Shown: positions 47,610 through 59,094 of the stretch, piece by piece
Layout of the letters: every line of letters begins with the position of its first letter
Numbering within the stretch: the first letter of the stretch is position 1
From: Lingula anatina
Taxonomy: Eukaryota; Brachiopoda; Lingulata; Lingulida; Lingulidae
DNA: 64,000 nucleotides
Assembly (NCBI RefSeq): GCF_001039355.2
Contig: NW_019773625.1
Span: forward strand, 981,079-1,045,078
Direction: 5' to 3'
Program-made: the position numbers and the translations under genes
Notes under the pieces: generated by a model
Databases searched by the model: none
What the model saw: the letters and a program-made list of their open reading frames with translations, nothing else
What the model was told of the DNA's origin: nothing

Positions 47610-49203
47610 CAGTAGACCAAAGAGAATGATGATATTTTACACAGAGTACCTTCAGTGCTGCTGTTGATAGTGTACAAACATAATTAACCATTGCCTGTCA
47701 TAGTAGACAATGGTTAATTGTTTACCCGTGACACTTCCTTTATGACATCCTGTCTGTGACATTATTTGTGATGGTTTTGCACCACTGTTGACAATTTGGT
47801 GACACTAATAGTGGCAATCGATCAGGTCACCATTTTGACACAGGTAATAAAGATTCTGTCTTAGTGCATCTGTGATAATATCCTGGTGATTGTAAGCCTG
47901 CGCTGGTAATGTTGACCTTGCACTGTTGATGCTGATGACCCTGCACATCACATTAACTACAACTTTGCTATCAGGACACTGTGTCATGTTGTTGTTATTC
48001 TTATTATCATTAGGCTGCACGTGCTAAGCTGATAATTTTTTTTCAGTATAATATTAATGGATTTTTGTAAAAAGTGAATTTTTTTTTATATTTTGACTGG
48101 GATCATGTTTAATTTATTTGAAAATTAAAACATTGTAAATTATTGTACATATTATTTTAAGTCTACAAATATGATCTTGAATAAACTGTTGAGACACGAT
48201 TGCTCAAGTATGGTACATGTACACGACGTTTGATGTCTGTTGCAGAAAGCAAAAAATCGTTGCTTTCTAAATAAACATTTTCAAAAGAAACGCAATATTT
48301 GTTTTAATGACTTTTAGTTCAGAAATCGTTTTATAAGTTCCGGTTTCTAGTGTAGAGGTGAATCTGCTGTATTTAATCTGTAACTTTACGAATGTCACAA
48401 AATGCCCCACGTGGCAGTCGTTTTCACTTCACATTATTCAGGTAAAGCGCATTGTGGCGTTGGTAGCACGATAGCAAACGTTTTGATTTTTCATCAATAT
48501 CACATTTCATAACAATACAAAAACTGCTCGGAAACGGGACGTTGCCAAATGGTAAAATTAGCCGCAGCTGAAGATTTTATTTTTGGGTGTGATTTGGGGA
48601 TAAATCTCCTTTATCATAAACAGTTTAATCCTCATTTTTGTTTTGCTGAGATCGCCATGGCCCTTTCTAAAGGAAACTCAAATCTGGTTCTAACGAAACT
48701 CTCGCAAGATAAGAAGCAAAGGTAAAATAAATCAAACGATTAGTCATTTTTATTTAAAAGAAATTTAGTGTTGCAAAAGGTTATGTTTTCCCCTTTCACG
48801 AGTCTACTGGACAACCCGGTCGTAAAATTTTAATTTCAGATCGTGATTTTCTCTTTGGACTTGCATTTGTGGTAAAGCACTGGTTTCCAAGTTGTTCCAA
48901 TAGGCCACGTTCAACTGTTTCGTAAAAAAACTGCACACATAAAACGATGTGCATAGTATTATCTCGCTTTTTATTCGAATATGCAAAAATATCGAAAAGA
49001 ACTCATTTACCAAGCAATCAAAAATAAGTATGAAAAACTGCAAAATAAATATGGTAAAGGTTCAATAGTAAGTGAGTCGGTGCAGAGAGTAGATATCTCT
49101 GTGTTCATATCTTTATCAGTACAAACATTCCGTAACAACGCAGTACGTTGAATTTGTGTCATCTGGGTATTGAGGACATTAGACTCAAGTTTATATCACG
49201 AAA
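47610..49203. other. PIBF1 3' untranslated region and intergenic DNA
   Basis: AATAAA at 48180-48185 is a good polyadenylation signal for PIBF1, and another lies near 48269. A short candidate first exon (48657-48721) lies further on. Confidence 0.5.
48657..48721 (+). CDS. Possible first coding exon of an unplaced gene
   Basis: An ATG in strong context (ATCGCCATGG) opens 21 codons (MALSKGNSNLVLTKLSQDKKQ plus two bases) ending at a GGTAAAAT donor. The surrounding DNA has promoter-like GC content. The frame (phase 2) does not fit the photolyase exons downstream, so a partner exon is missing. It could equally be chance. Confidence 0.3.
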
Positions 49204-49588
49204 ATGGCGAGAACTTTAGTGTTAACGCTAACAGTTTTAGTTTTGGTTGCTTTGGAAACCACTCCATGCAGCAGTACACCCTCCTCCACGTTTAGCCAGA
49301 CGATCAAGATGTTTTGGAAGTTTTTGTGGGGAGAAATCGAGGCACCACCCGCGCCTGCTACTGAGGGAGATAAGCGAAACGCAAACGGCGCTGAAAAAGT
49401 AGAAAAACAGGATAAGGATCCGGGCTTAATTGATATTTTGTCACTTGAAGACTTAAGTGATGCTGATATTACCACAGACGATCAGTTAGCAGACGATGAT
49501 GTGTTTTACATGCCTAATTATCGACGAAAGGAGGACGTGAACAAGGTTGCCGTATCTCACCTTCAGACTTTGTCCTGGTCCAGAGATG
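49204..49588 (+). CDS. Signal-peptide-bearing exon, product unknown
   Basis: An ATG in AAAATGGCG context opens a frame with a strong hydrophobic leader, residues 5-18 (LVLTLTVLVLVALE). An amphipathic stretch rich in Phe and Trp follows (IKMFWKFLWGEI), then an acidic tail (DILSLEDLSDADITTDD). A GGTAAAAA donor follows at 49589. The open frame continues beyond it only through a (TTA)n run, so that part is probably intron. Joined to the acceptor at 50653 it would be in frame with the photolyase (phase 1 to AT-TAC-AAC-ATG). A separate secreted protein with unseen exons is the alternative. Confidence 0.45.
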
Positions 49589-49614
49589 GTAAAAACAGTT
49601 GTTGGTTTGCACCA

Positions 49615-49618
<4 letters not shown>

Positions 49619-49649
<31 letters not shown>

Positions 49650-49650
49650 T
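49619..49650. repeat. (TTA)n microsatellite
   Basis: About ten TTA units just after the putative donor at 49589. They create a false poly-leucine frame. Confidence 0.9.
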
Positions 49651-49819
49651 ATCTATTTATTTTTATGCGTTTGCGCGGCCTATGTGGTTTTTAAATGTTT
49701 AAAATTCCATCCTACCTGTAGGTTTACCCATTTGTCTAAAGGCAATAAGATACATGCTATAGATTTGGGCAAAGGAAGGAACAGTGTATACTTTTATTTA
49801 TTCATTCATCTGTTTGTTA

Positions 49820-49875
49820 ATTCATTATTCTCATTTTCTTGCTTGCTTATTCATTATTCTCATTTTCTTGCTTGC
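49820..49875. repeat. Two-copy 27-28 bp tandem repeat
   Basis: 'ttcattattctcattttc' followed by 'ttgcttgc' occurs twice in direct succession, directly before the hairpin at 49876-49920. Confidence 0.85.
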
Positions 49876-49920
49876 TGTTGTAAGATATAGTTAACTTTTA
49901 AAGTTCTATATCTTACAACA
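49876..49920. repeat. Perfect 15-bp hairpin
   Basis: Arms TGTTGTAAGATATAG (49876-49890) and CTATATCTTACAACA (49906-49920) are exact reverse complements. They enclose a 15-base loop that is itself partly self-complementary (AACTTT..AAAGTT). Confidence 0.9.
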
Positions 49921-50661
49921 GATATCTTTAAGAGAAGTTCACAACCAAGTTAACGTGTTTTTAACGTTGAATTGTAAAGGCAGGTGGCGTTAAATCTGAA
50001 AGCGTAAGAAGAAAGTTAATAATAAAATGAAATAAATGAAATGTTTTATTTCCCGACTTTAAGTCAATGAAAATAAAATATATTTAGTGAGCTAAACCAA
50101 AAGAGGCTTGGATTGGACTAAGTAAAGCTTCTCTTGAACATCGCCCTCTAGCGTCAAAGTCATTGTTGTATAATAACAAATCTACACGTGCGGAGGACGG
50201 CGTCATTTTCAAACCAAAGTGTTTGTAGTAGCTTATACTTGTTGTGTTTTTTGTGGTAGGTTTACTGGTGCATATAGGTTTATCTAAAAGCTCTATGTAA
50301 ATGGATTAACGAGACAAAAGTGAAGTCTAATAGTTATAGCTACCGGACGCGAAACACAGCACTGTTCAAACTGAATTGTGTAAATGTATTAACGGTATTG
50401 CTCTTTTCAACTTCAAGAAGCTTGGCTAATTTGCTCACGAAATACGCTGAAAACTAACTGAAATGGTGTCGTGTTTTGGAGTGTAGTTGATAACGCCCGA
50501 ATTCGCAAAGAAGCAAAGTATTAAATTTTAGTCTTAGATAGCTACAATTAACACAGCACGTACATTAAATTTCTTTAAATTTTCTTTGTCACAGGGACCA
50601 CCTGCACAAGTGCATTTGTTGTGTATTCTAATTTCAGCTCACTTTCTTTTCAGATTACAAC

Positions 50662-53388
50662 ATGTCTTCATCTAGAACGCATAAGACTCTACACTGGTTC
50701 AGAAAGGGGTTACGTTTACATGACAATCCGGCACTATTAGCAGCTTGCACCAAAGACTGTGCTGAATTTCGTCCAATCTTTATCTTGGACCCTTGGTTTG
50801 TGAAAAATGCCAGAGTTGGAGTGAATAGGTGGAGGTTTCTGCTGCAGGCTTTGAAGGACTTGGATGACAGTCTGAAGAAATTGAATTCTAGGTATTAACT
50901 AAGAGATAAATTGAATTAATGCTTTTGCATGAAGAAGAAAGCACAAATTGAACATGCTTGCACACACACAGACACACACATGTAGCGTAAAACAATCTTG
51001 AGGAGGTAAACGTTAAGCATCATTACAGCACTGAGAGCTCTTGATGTACAGCAGAGTTGTATTTTACAGTTATGTGCACCTAAATGCATATATTTCTTGT
51101 ATAAGCTAGCTGTAGTACAGAGTACACATCAGAAAACTAAAAAACAGAAACACAAATGCGGGATGGAGGGAATGAATTACCTTGAATATGTTTACAGTAT
51201 GAAGTCACTCGGGTGTTATTATGTTTAAGCTATTACTGGTATACTAGTCTGTATATGAAATGAAATATTTTATGGTTTCTTATGTCATTTTAAAAGTGCT
51301 TGTGAAGTTAAATATTTTGTTTTTCCCCCCAGGTTGTTTGTCTTAAAGGGAAAGCCCCATGAAGTGTTTCCAAAGATATTTAAAGAGTGGGGTATAACTA
51401 GATTGACCTTTGAGGTTGACACAGAGCCATATGCCAGAGTGAGAGATGCAGAGATTATAAAGCTGGCTAAGGAACACAATGTTGAAGTTATACAGAAGAT
51501 CTCTCATACCCTTTATGATACTGAAAAGTGAGTTCCACGAATTGACTTTCTTCTTTCAATTTTTTGTAATTATGTGAATTTCATCAGCTACAAGGCTTTA
51601 AATTTTTTATTACTTGTTGAAGGTCATGAAGGTTTTTTATTTGCTGGCAGTGTATTGATTTAAAAAAAAAAACACTCCTCTCATGAGAAAATATGCATAG
51701 TACTTTAAAATGCATGGATTAATGGATTTCAGAGTAACCTAGGTCAAATTTTCTTCATCAGGGGTCTTTATTATCCTGAATGTTAAGTATGAACTCCTAC
51801 CTCATGTATATGTTTTTATTTATTTGTGAAGAAAGCCATGTTATTTGAAAACATTGTGTAAACATGAGACAAGGTGGGATAATTGTTTTAATTTTGTGAA
51901 TTAGGAAAAGCAACTTTGTATTATTTTCAGAGTGATTGCTAGAAATGGAGGCAGTGCACCACTGACATATCAGAGGTTTCAGACTGTCCTGTCTCAGCTT
52001 GGAGCGCCACCTAGAACCGCAGAAACACTCACCTCCGAGCATTTAAAGGGTAAAACACACAATTTATAGACGAGATAGCTCACCCTCCCACAACTGGTCT
52101 CTCTCTCTCTCTCTCCACACCTGTGTATATGTTTCAGTTAATATTGTGTTGTGCCTGCCATTACAGACGTGTAAACAGTACTATAGGCTGTAATAATGTA
52201 CATTGTTTTGATTCATTTAAAAGCAGTAGGCTTTGATATTTTATAATATTTAACATTAATATTAATATAACCTGCTAATCTGAATAAAACATTGCATATA
52301 GTTTAAATAAAATATATGATACATTTTTATTTAAATTATAATGATACATTCCTAATATTATATTATTACTGTCTATGAAGGGTGTATTACACCAGTCACG
52401 GCAGACCATGACCAGGAGTATGGTGTTCCAACTTTGAAGGACCTGAAAGTGGATACTGCTGACATGGGGGAGGTCGTGTTTCCTGGGGGAGAGACCGAGG
52501 CACTGAAAAGAATGGAACGATACCTGAAGAAATCTGTAAGTTCATGTTCAGGTCTGCTCTAGTTAATATTTTAGGTACTTGCCCTTAAATTAAATTTTTA
52601 ATTCAAAACATGCAAATTAAAATTTTAATTCAAAACATGCAAGTAATTGTTTTTTTCAGAGATTTAAGCAGGACGTAGGAAAAACATGTTGATTGTAAAA
52701 AAATATGTAAAAGCCTCTGAAAATCCTGTAGTCACAGATGTTAGTGGACCATTATTGCTTGAATGCTTTTAATCACTACTTCTTAATTTACATTATTATG
52801 TTTACATTACTAAATTATTTTTATTATATGATTTAATTACATGGCTGCTGTTTTCACACAATAGAACTGGATCTGTAATTTTGAGAAACCGAAGACAGAA
52901 CCAAACTCTCTTGAACCAAGCACCACAGTGTTGAGTCCATACCTGAAGTTCGGCTGCCTGTCAGCAAGGCTGTTCTGGCACAGACTGCAGGAGATCTACA
53001 AACAGTGTAAGGTAAGAAGGAAGAAATTTTAAATCAAATTTTTTATTCATATAAGTAAGCTTCATGTTTCCAATTCATTAAAGAAATAAAGAGCACCTTA
53101 TAGTTAACCTCTCTCTTTTTTTTCCAGAAACATTCCCAACCCCCTGTGTCCCTACATGGTCAGTTACTGTGGAGAGAGTTCTTCTACACAGCTGGCCTGG
53201 GCGTGGCCAACTTTGACAGGATGGAGGGCAATCCTGTGTGTAGACAGATCCCCTGGGAGAATAAACCTGAATACATTGAGGCTTGGACACATGTGAGTAA
53301 ATGACGTGTGTGTATATATATATATATATCTATGTTTGTACATGCTGGAAAGATGCACTGACATTGATAGAGGAGACACATACAAAGT

Positions 53389-53431
<43 letters not shown>

Positions 53432-54869
53432 GAGAGAGAGACCTTCATACAGACAGTGAAAACAAACACTCACAGGCACATCCACACGCACACACACACA
53501 CACAGAGTTAGACGTGATAAAACTATTGATATTTGATCTATGCTGTAATTTATAGGCCAGAACAGGCTACCCCTTCATAGATGCCATAATGACTCAGCTG
53601 CGTCAGGAAGGCTGGATCCACCATCTTGCTCGTCATGCTGTGGCGTGTTTCCTCACTAGAGGCGATCTCTGGGTGTCTTGGGAAGAAGGACAGAAGGTAG
53701 GAGAAGAGAAGAATGTAATATTGAGATTGTAAGCCAGCAATTTCAAGTGATCAACCTATCAACTCTTCTTATCTTCAGTTCATATAATTTATATGTTTAT
53801 TAAAATTTACTGTGCAGAAGCATAACATGACCGAAAGACTTGGCGTTCCATTGTCGTCAAGGCTTAGACCAAACCAAGCACGGAATTTTTTTCGATCAAT
53901 TTAATATTTATTTATTTATTTATTATGTTTCAGGTGTTTGAAGAGTTGCTGTTGGATGCAGATTGGAGTTTGAATGCTGGCAACTGGCAGTGGTTATCAG
54001 CCAGTGCTTTCTTCCACCAGTATTTCAGAGTGTACAGCCCCATTGCATTTGGAAAAAAAACGGACCCACAAGGAGAATACATCAAGTAAGTTGTGGCAGT
54101 TTTAGACTGACAATTACTATATAAGATCAGTGTGAACATTTTTTATGAAGTTTCTAGACATGTAAAACATGTAGAAATTCTGGTTAATTTACATGAAAGC
54201 ATAGAATGGCAGAAGGTTAAGAGCAAATTTGATGCTGGAACATAGATAACGGCCAAAAAAAAAAATTGCAAGTTACTGCTTATATCTTGTTCTTAATGAT
54301 GTAACTGTTGGTGAAAGCAGCTCCTTTTTACACAATTATTTCATATTTTACAGAAAATATTTACCCATGCTGAAAAAATTTCCGAAAGAGTACATCTATG
54401 AGCCGTGGAAAGCTCCCAGAGCCATGCAGGAAAAAGCAGGTTGCATCATTGGGAAGGATTATCCCAAACCCATTGTTGACCACGGGGAAATCAGTAAAGT
54501 GAACATTAAAAAGATGGCAGCTGCCTATGCACTAAATAAAGATCAAAATGCCACGGAGAAGGGTAAACCTCTTTATTGATTTGTCATATGATTCACTTCA
54601 ATTCATTTGTATTCTAGTCTAGTAAGTATTTCACATGAAACATTGTTCCATGTATGTGCCATGGGACCTGCCTTTTGAAAGCTAACATTTTTATTTGACA
54701 AAATGTGTTACAACTAGGAATTCAGAAAAATAAATTCATTGAAAATTCACTGCAATTTTCAGGTACACCAAAGAAGCGTAAATCAGAAGCTGATGCCAAT
54801 GAGAAGTCGAAAAGTAAAAAGCCAAAAAAAGGATCGTCGGAAAAAATAACAAACTTTTTAAAGAAATAA
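50662..54869 (+). CDS. (6-4) photolyase, complete, ten exons
   Basis: Exons: 50662-50891, 51333-51527, 51931-52049, 52381-52535, 52865-53011, 53128-53292, 53556-53696, 53934-54085, 54354-54562, 54763-54869; 1620 nt, 539 residues, the usual length. The family uses FAD and light to repair pyrimidine (6-4) photoproducts in DNA. Motifs include '[18 protein letters not shown]', '[16 protein letters not shown]', '[20 protein letters not shown]', '[13 protein letters not shown]', '[20 protein letters not shown]', '[20 protein letters not shown]' and '[20 protein letters not shown]'. The two catalytic histidines of the (6-4) class (H354/H358 in the Xenopus enzyme) correspond to H360 and H364 here. 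The C-terminus is lysine-rich ([15 protein letters not shown]), a likely nuclear signal, and ends ITNFLKK. Overall sequence fits photolyase better than a circadian cryptochrome. AATAAA overlaps the stop. Confidence 0.93.
53394..53505. repeat. (GA)n and (CA)n microsatellites
   Basis: A GA run (53394-53441) and a short CA run (about 53484-53503) lie in the photolyase intron between exons 6 and 7. Confidence 0.9.
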
Positions 54870-55278
54870 AATTAGTTTCATTCCGGAGAAAGGTTGTACA
54901 TGTACCTCTAATATACTCTAGCATTTAGCGAGATGCAATGCCTTTAATTCAACACCTATTTGTGGAATTGTAAAACGATAATGGGCAGCAATCATGATAT
55001 ATTCCTACATACTGACTATAAATCCTCTAAGAAACTGTAGATAACTTTGGACCGATACGAGACGCCTTCCATCATCAAGGTGTTTTGGCCTAAATTTTAA
55101 AATAGAGACCGACTCACTTTGGATGATAATAAAGAGGTATAACAGTGAATTATATTCCAATATTATCAAGAATCGGAATGACATCCCTTTGTAGAATGTT
55201 CAAGAACAAAGAACGTTTTTGAGAATAAGGAGGCCTCCGTTATATCGAACATTTTCACATCTTTATGACTTCGTAGAC
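54870..55278. other. Convergent intergenic region
   Basis: This lies between the photolyase (+) and the EF-hand gene (-), whose 3' ends face each other. A second AATAAA on the plus strand lies near 55127. Nothing else is recognised. Confidence 0.5.
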
Positions 55279-55603
55279 CTAGACAAGGTGGGGAGTGCCC
55301 CAGCCTGGTTCAGTAGACGGTTTCTTCTGAGTAGATGTCGTTGTCTTCATCATTTGGACGAATTCTGTGAAAATGTAAGTAGATTCATTGAAAGAGTAAT
55401 TTTTATGTGATAAGTAATAAAAATTCAAATCATCTGCAGGGATTTTGATTTTTCAAGCTGTTTGTATCTTGAAGGGTTTGTCATTAAATGAGTCGATGTT
55501 ATATAGAAATTAAATGTCTTTGGAACCAAGACTTTATAATATTTCCAGCAGAGGAAGATTTATTTAAAACACCAAGAAAAAAAACGGAATTATAAATCAC
55601 TTC

Positions 55604-55637
<34 letters not shown>

Positions 55638-57095
55638 TCCTCACTTACCTTCATAATCAATGACACCGTCTTGTTTCGTATCTATCTTTGCCATGACGTC
55701 ATCCGCGTCAAAGCCGACTATGCCCAGTTTGCTAGCGACGTATTTGATATCGTCCTTGCTGAGGCGCCCCGTGCCGCTGCTGTCCAGAACCCGGAACGCC
55801 TCCAGATACTCTTCCTCTTCTTTCCGTAGACTGGTATAACCGGAACAGTAATCAACGAAGGCTTGGAAACTGATACCGGAACCTGAAATAGAAGATTAAT
55901 TTGTGTTTGATTTGGTGGCCCCATGTAATGACAACAACAACAAAAAAAAAAAATTTTGATTAAAAGAATCGACCTGAAAATGACCAAAGAGTTTTGAATC
56001 GAAAAAGACTTGTCAGTTACTGTGCTAGTTTTTTCTTAATAAATATAATTACACTTGACTAAATGAATATACCCACCCCACTCCCACAACCCCGTAAAAA
56101 CATAGAAATATATTCCCTACTTTCAACACTTATAGCATCTATCATTTCCTGAAGTTCGTCATTGGTAGGTTTGAAGCCTCTTTTTGTCAAAATTGCCCAC
56201 AGCTCCCGTTTTGCTATTTGTCCATTTCTTGAATTCCTATTGAAGTAGCTAAGGAAGCCTGAATAAGAAAATATGACTTAAATGCGTTCAAATCAACCAG
56301 AGATCCAATCCACAATAATAAGACTAGAGTTGGGTTTATTAAAGTTCCGTCTTTAAAAGGCTATGGTCCGCCAGAGAAAGCGTTTTGAATTTGTAGTTGT
56401 CCCATTTCATGAAAAACCTACGTAAAATTTAAAACCAAAGTAAAGCTTTGCTACTGCCGTACCGTAGTTTATAAAAAAGAATGTGGAGCAACACTAGTTG
56501 ATAGCTTACCCTGATATTGAGCCCCGGTCAGATTAAATAGCGGCTATAATAAAGAGAAATACGTGTCAAAACATCAAAGGCGGATACGGTAAGGAACAAA
56601 ACGAGACAAACCGAGCAATTTTTACACCTCTGTGTTAAATTCTCCTTGTCTGCGTTCCAGAGAAACCGTAGATTCGCCAGTCAGTTAAAACCTAAAATAA
56701 TATCTAGCCAGCGGGCGGATATATAAATCTACTATATGTAGGTGTATAATCAAATAGCTTGAAAAGTATTAAAACGAATCGGAATGTTTTGACGCAGAAC
56801 AAAAAAAATAATGATAATTTAAGAATCGTATTTGCACAGTTGCACTAGACCATTAAGCGTTATATTAAGCGTCAAAATTGATTATGTTTAAACTAAAGAA
56901 TTCCTTCGAAGTTGCAATAATAGTTTCTTCCAACCAAAAATACACACCCCGAAACATTGGAGCTGTTATTACACAAGACACTATTACTGTAACTTTCTGC
57001 GTAACATGGCTGGGAAAACTATATGCCAGAATGTCTTCATATTCAAAAGTGAAGCATTGAAAACTCACTTACAATTGGAGTTTTAAACTCACCAT
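55279..57095 (-). CDS. Calmodulin-like EF-hand protein, five exons
   Basis: Exons: 57093-57095 (the ATG alone, at the 3' end of an otherwise non-coding exon), 56510-56543, 56121-56258, 55649-55882 and 55279-55364; 495 nt, 164 residues. It has the calmodulin-type plan of two EF-hand pairs. Loop 1 has N-R-N-S-R-N-G-Q-I, loop 2 is shortened and degenerate (SVESSGISF), loop 3 is imperfect (DSSGTGRLSKDD), and loop 4 is canonical (DTKQDGVIDYEE). Only loop 4 clearly keeps all usual calcium ligands. An intron directly after the ATG is the classic calmodulin-gene position. The extra C-terminal tail after 'FVQMM' is Thr/Lys/Pro-rich. The function is not known beyond probable calcium sensing. Confidence 0.8.
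55606..55635. repeat. (CA)n microsatellite
   Basis: In the last intron of the EF-hand gene, just downstream (on the minus strand) of the donor at 55648. Confidence 0.95.
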
Positions 57096-58026
57096 CTTTG
57101 TTGCGGATGACTACCGTTTGACCAGTTTCTTCACCTTTACGTGGTGCACTATATCAGTCAAAGGGAGGGGGAAGATAGCAAATATAGCAAAATGACTTTT
57201 AATTTATTATATAAATTCACTCGAATATCGTTTGTTCTTGACAACCGAGGTGAAGAACGTTACATATTTCTTTTATAGAATTTTCAATATCACTTAGATA
57301 AATGTAAAGAAAAGTCGCAAATTGTTTACGAAGTTATTTATTTTCGCACTCTCCCTCTATCCACACGCAATGTACAGTGTCATCGTCGACCAGCATTAAG
57401 CCTTCGAGCTGTGTGTTACCTGTGTGGAAGGTTCATTTAATACCACACATTTGACCTGGCAGAACGTAACAAAAAGACACATGTTGCTTAAATTACAACA
57501 ACGCATAAATCCTCACATTAAATGTGAAATCCATCCATCTATCTCTGTGTCGGCGTAGCGTTTTTGAATAGAATGCCGGTTGATGCTCATTACTCAAACG
57601 CTATCACCAAGTTAACAGAAGTCAACTTGGTTGAAAAGAATCAAGCTGTGTCGCTTTATATTTTGCTTCTTTCTCAATAACGACTTGCACAATAATAGCA
57701 AAAGCAGGATTTAATTGCGCCCCAAGAACATGAACGACAGTAAATTGGCCGTTGTTATGTGATCCTGTTTCAAGGTTTTGTTTAAAAAAAGATCAAATGC
57801 TTAGGTAAGAACATCAGTTTCGCTTCATTTAATATATTATAGTGTACCTTGTATTACTCATATATTTTCCTTTAAATATTTCCACGTATTCACATACAGA
57901 GTGAACATTACGTTAAGCGCTTTTGATACTATTATTTGGTCACTATATATCTCCCAAAACAAGTATCAATACCCGAACATATTGATGAAAGAAATGTATA
58001 GCAGTTTGATCCTTTTGGTTTGATGA

Positions 58027-58027
58027 G

Positions 58028-58117
<90 letters not shown>

Positions 58118-58118
58118 A
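58027..58118. repeat. Compound (CT)n-(TG)n-(GA)n microsatellite
   Basis: A CT run is followed by a TG run and then a GA run. The CT and GA tracts are mutually complementary and could fold back. Confidence 0.95.
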
Positions 58119-58326
58119 AGAGTACGCTTGGTTTTGTGTGTGCGAGTGTGAATGCATGAGTGTTTGCGTCTCTGTGTGTACATCTCTGTGCGTTTGTATG
58201 AAAGTATGTTTGAAAGGGTAGGTATAGAAGTATGTGTTCCATTGTGTGCGTTGGGTTATGTTCGTGCTTACGACCTCACTTATATATTTCATGTATAGGC
58301 ATATGCAAGATGCATATTGTATAGGG

Positions 58327-58327
<1 letters not shown>

Positions 58328-58360
<33 letters not shown>
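58328..58360. repeat. (CA)n microsatellite
   Basis: A simple CA run in intergenic DNA. Confidence 0.95.
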
Positions 58361-58363
<3 letters not shown>

Positions 58364-59094
58364 TATGCATTGTTAGGGTGTCGCAGTTGCAAGGTTTTTT
58401 CCATTTGTAACCATCATTATCTGACAAGAGAACACGGCATTGCGTGTCTGTGGGTTATGTATCTAACAGCGTAGTACAGGTTCATCAGAGTGTTAAATTT
58501 GTCACGGACTAGGCGTGTGACTTGATAGCGGGATGACATGCGACAAACATGGGGAAGAATTACACTGCGAACCAAACTGGCTCTGGAAGAATTGTTCAAT
58601 ATAATGCTATGATCAGTTATTGACATTGACCAAAATACAGGTTAATAAACTTTATTTGTATTTACCAGTGAGCAAATTGAATGCAGAAAGATAACGTTTG
58701 AAATACATGCTAAGGGCCCACGGTATAATTCAGTTGACAGCCAGTATACAACGGGAAAGTAACTTCATATTAAGGAAGGAATTTTTGATGACCGAGAAAA
58801 TGTGGCTTTGATGTTTTATGACACAGCATTAATGTCTTAAAATGAAACATACCCGGTACTGAGGTCTTAAAGAGTTTTAAGTAAGCTTACACAATATATA
58901 ATTGAAATTTGAAAATATATAATCGAAATCAGATCAACTAGCTACCGGTTGTCACATAGTGAACGCCAACATCAAACCAAAATTGGAAACCGTGATAAGA
59001 TTATTAATACATGCTATCATATGACGCTCCTAAACTTGTGACTCCGTGATGAGCTGGTGAAACCCATTCAATTTATGTCCAATTCACTGAGAGG

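Larger units (their letters stand above)
57096..59094. other. Divergent intergenic region with microsatellites
   Basis: This separates the EF-hand gene (-) from the LRR-Ig gene (+). The 5' non-coding exon of the EF-hand gene lies just above 57095. A compound microsatellite and a CA run occupy 58027-58360. I recognise no gene, and the long minus-strand frames across 57932-58427 are artefacts of these repeats. Confidence 0.55.

Noticed and set aside
49589-49890. Continuation of the signal-peptide frame through a poly-leucine 'membrane span'
   Set aside because: The leucines are encoded by a (TTA)n microsatellite just after a good splice donor, so this is probably intron.
57932-58427. Overlapping minus-strand frames up to 153 codons
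   Set aside because: They are produced by CT/TG/GA and CA microsatellites, which stay open in several frames.
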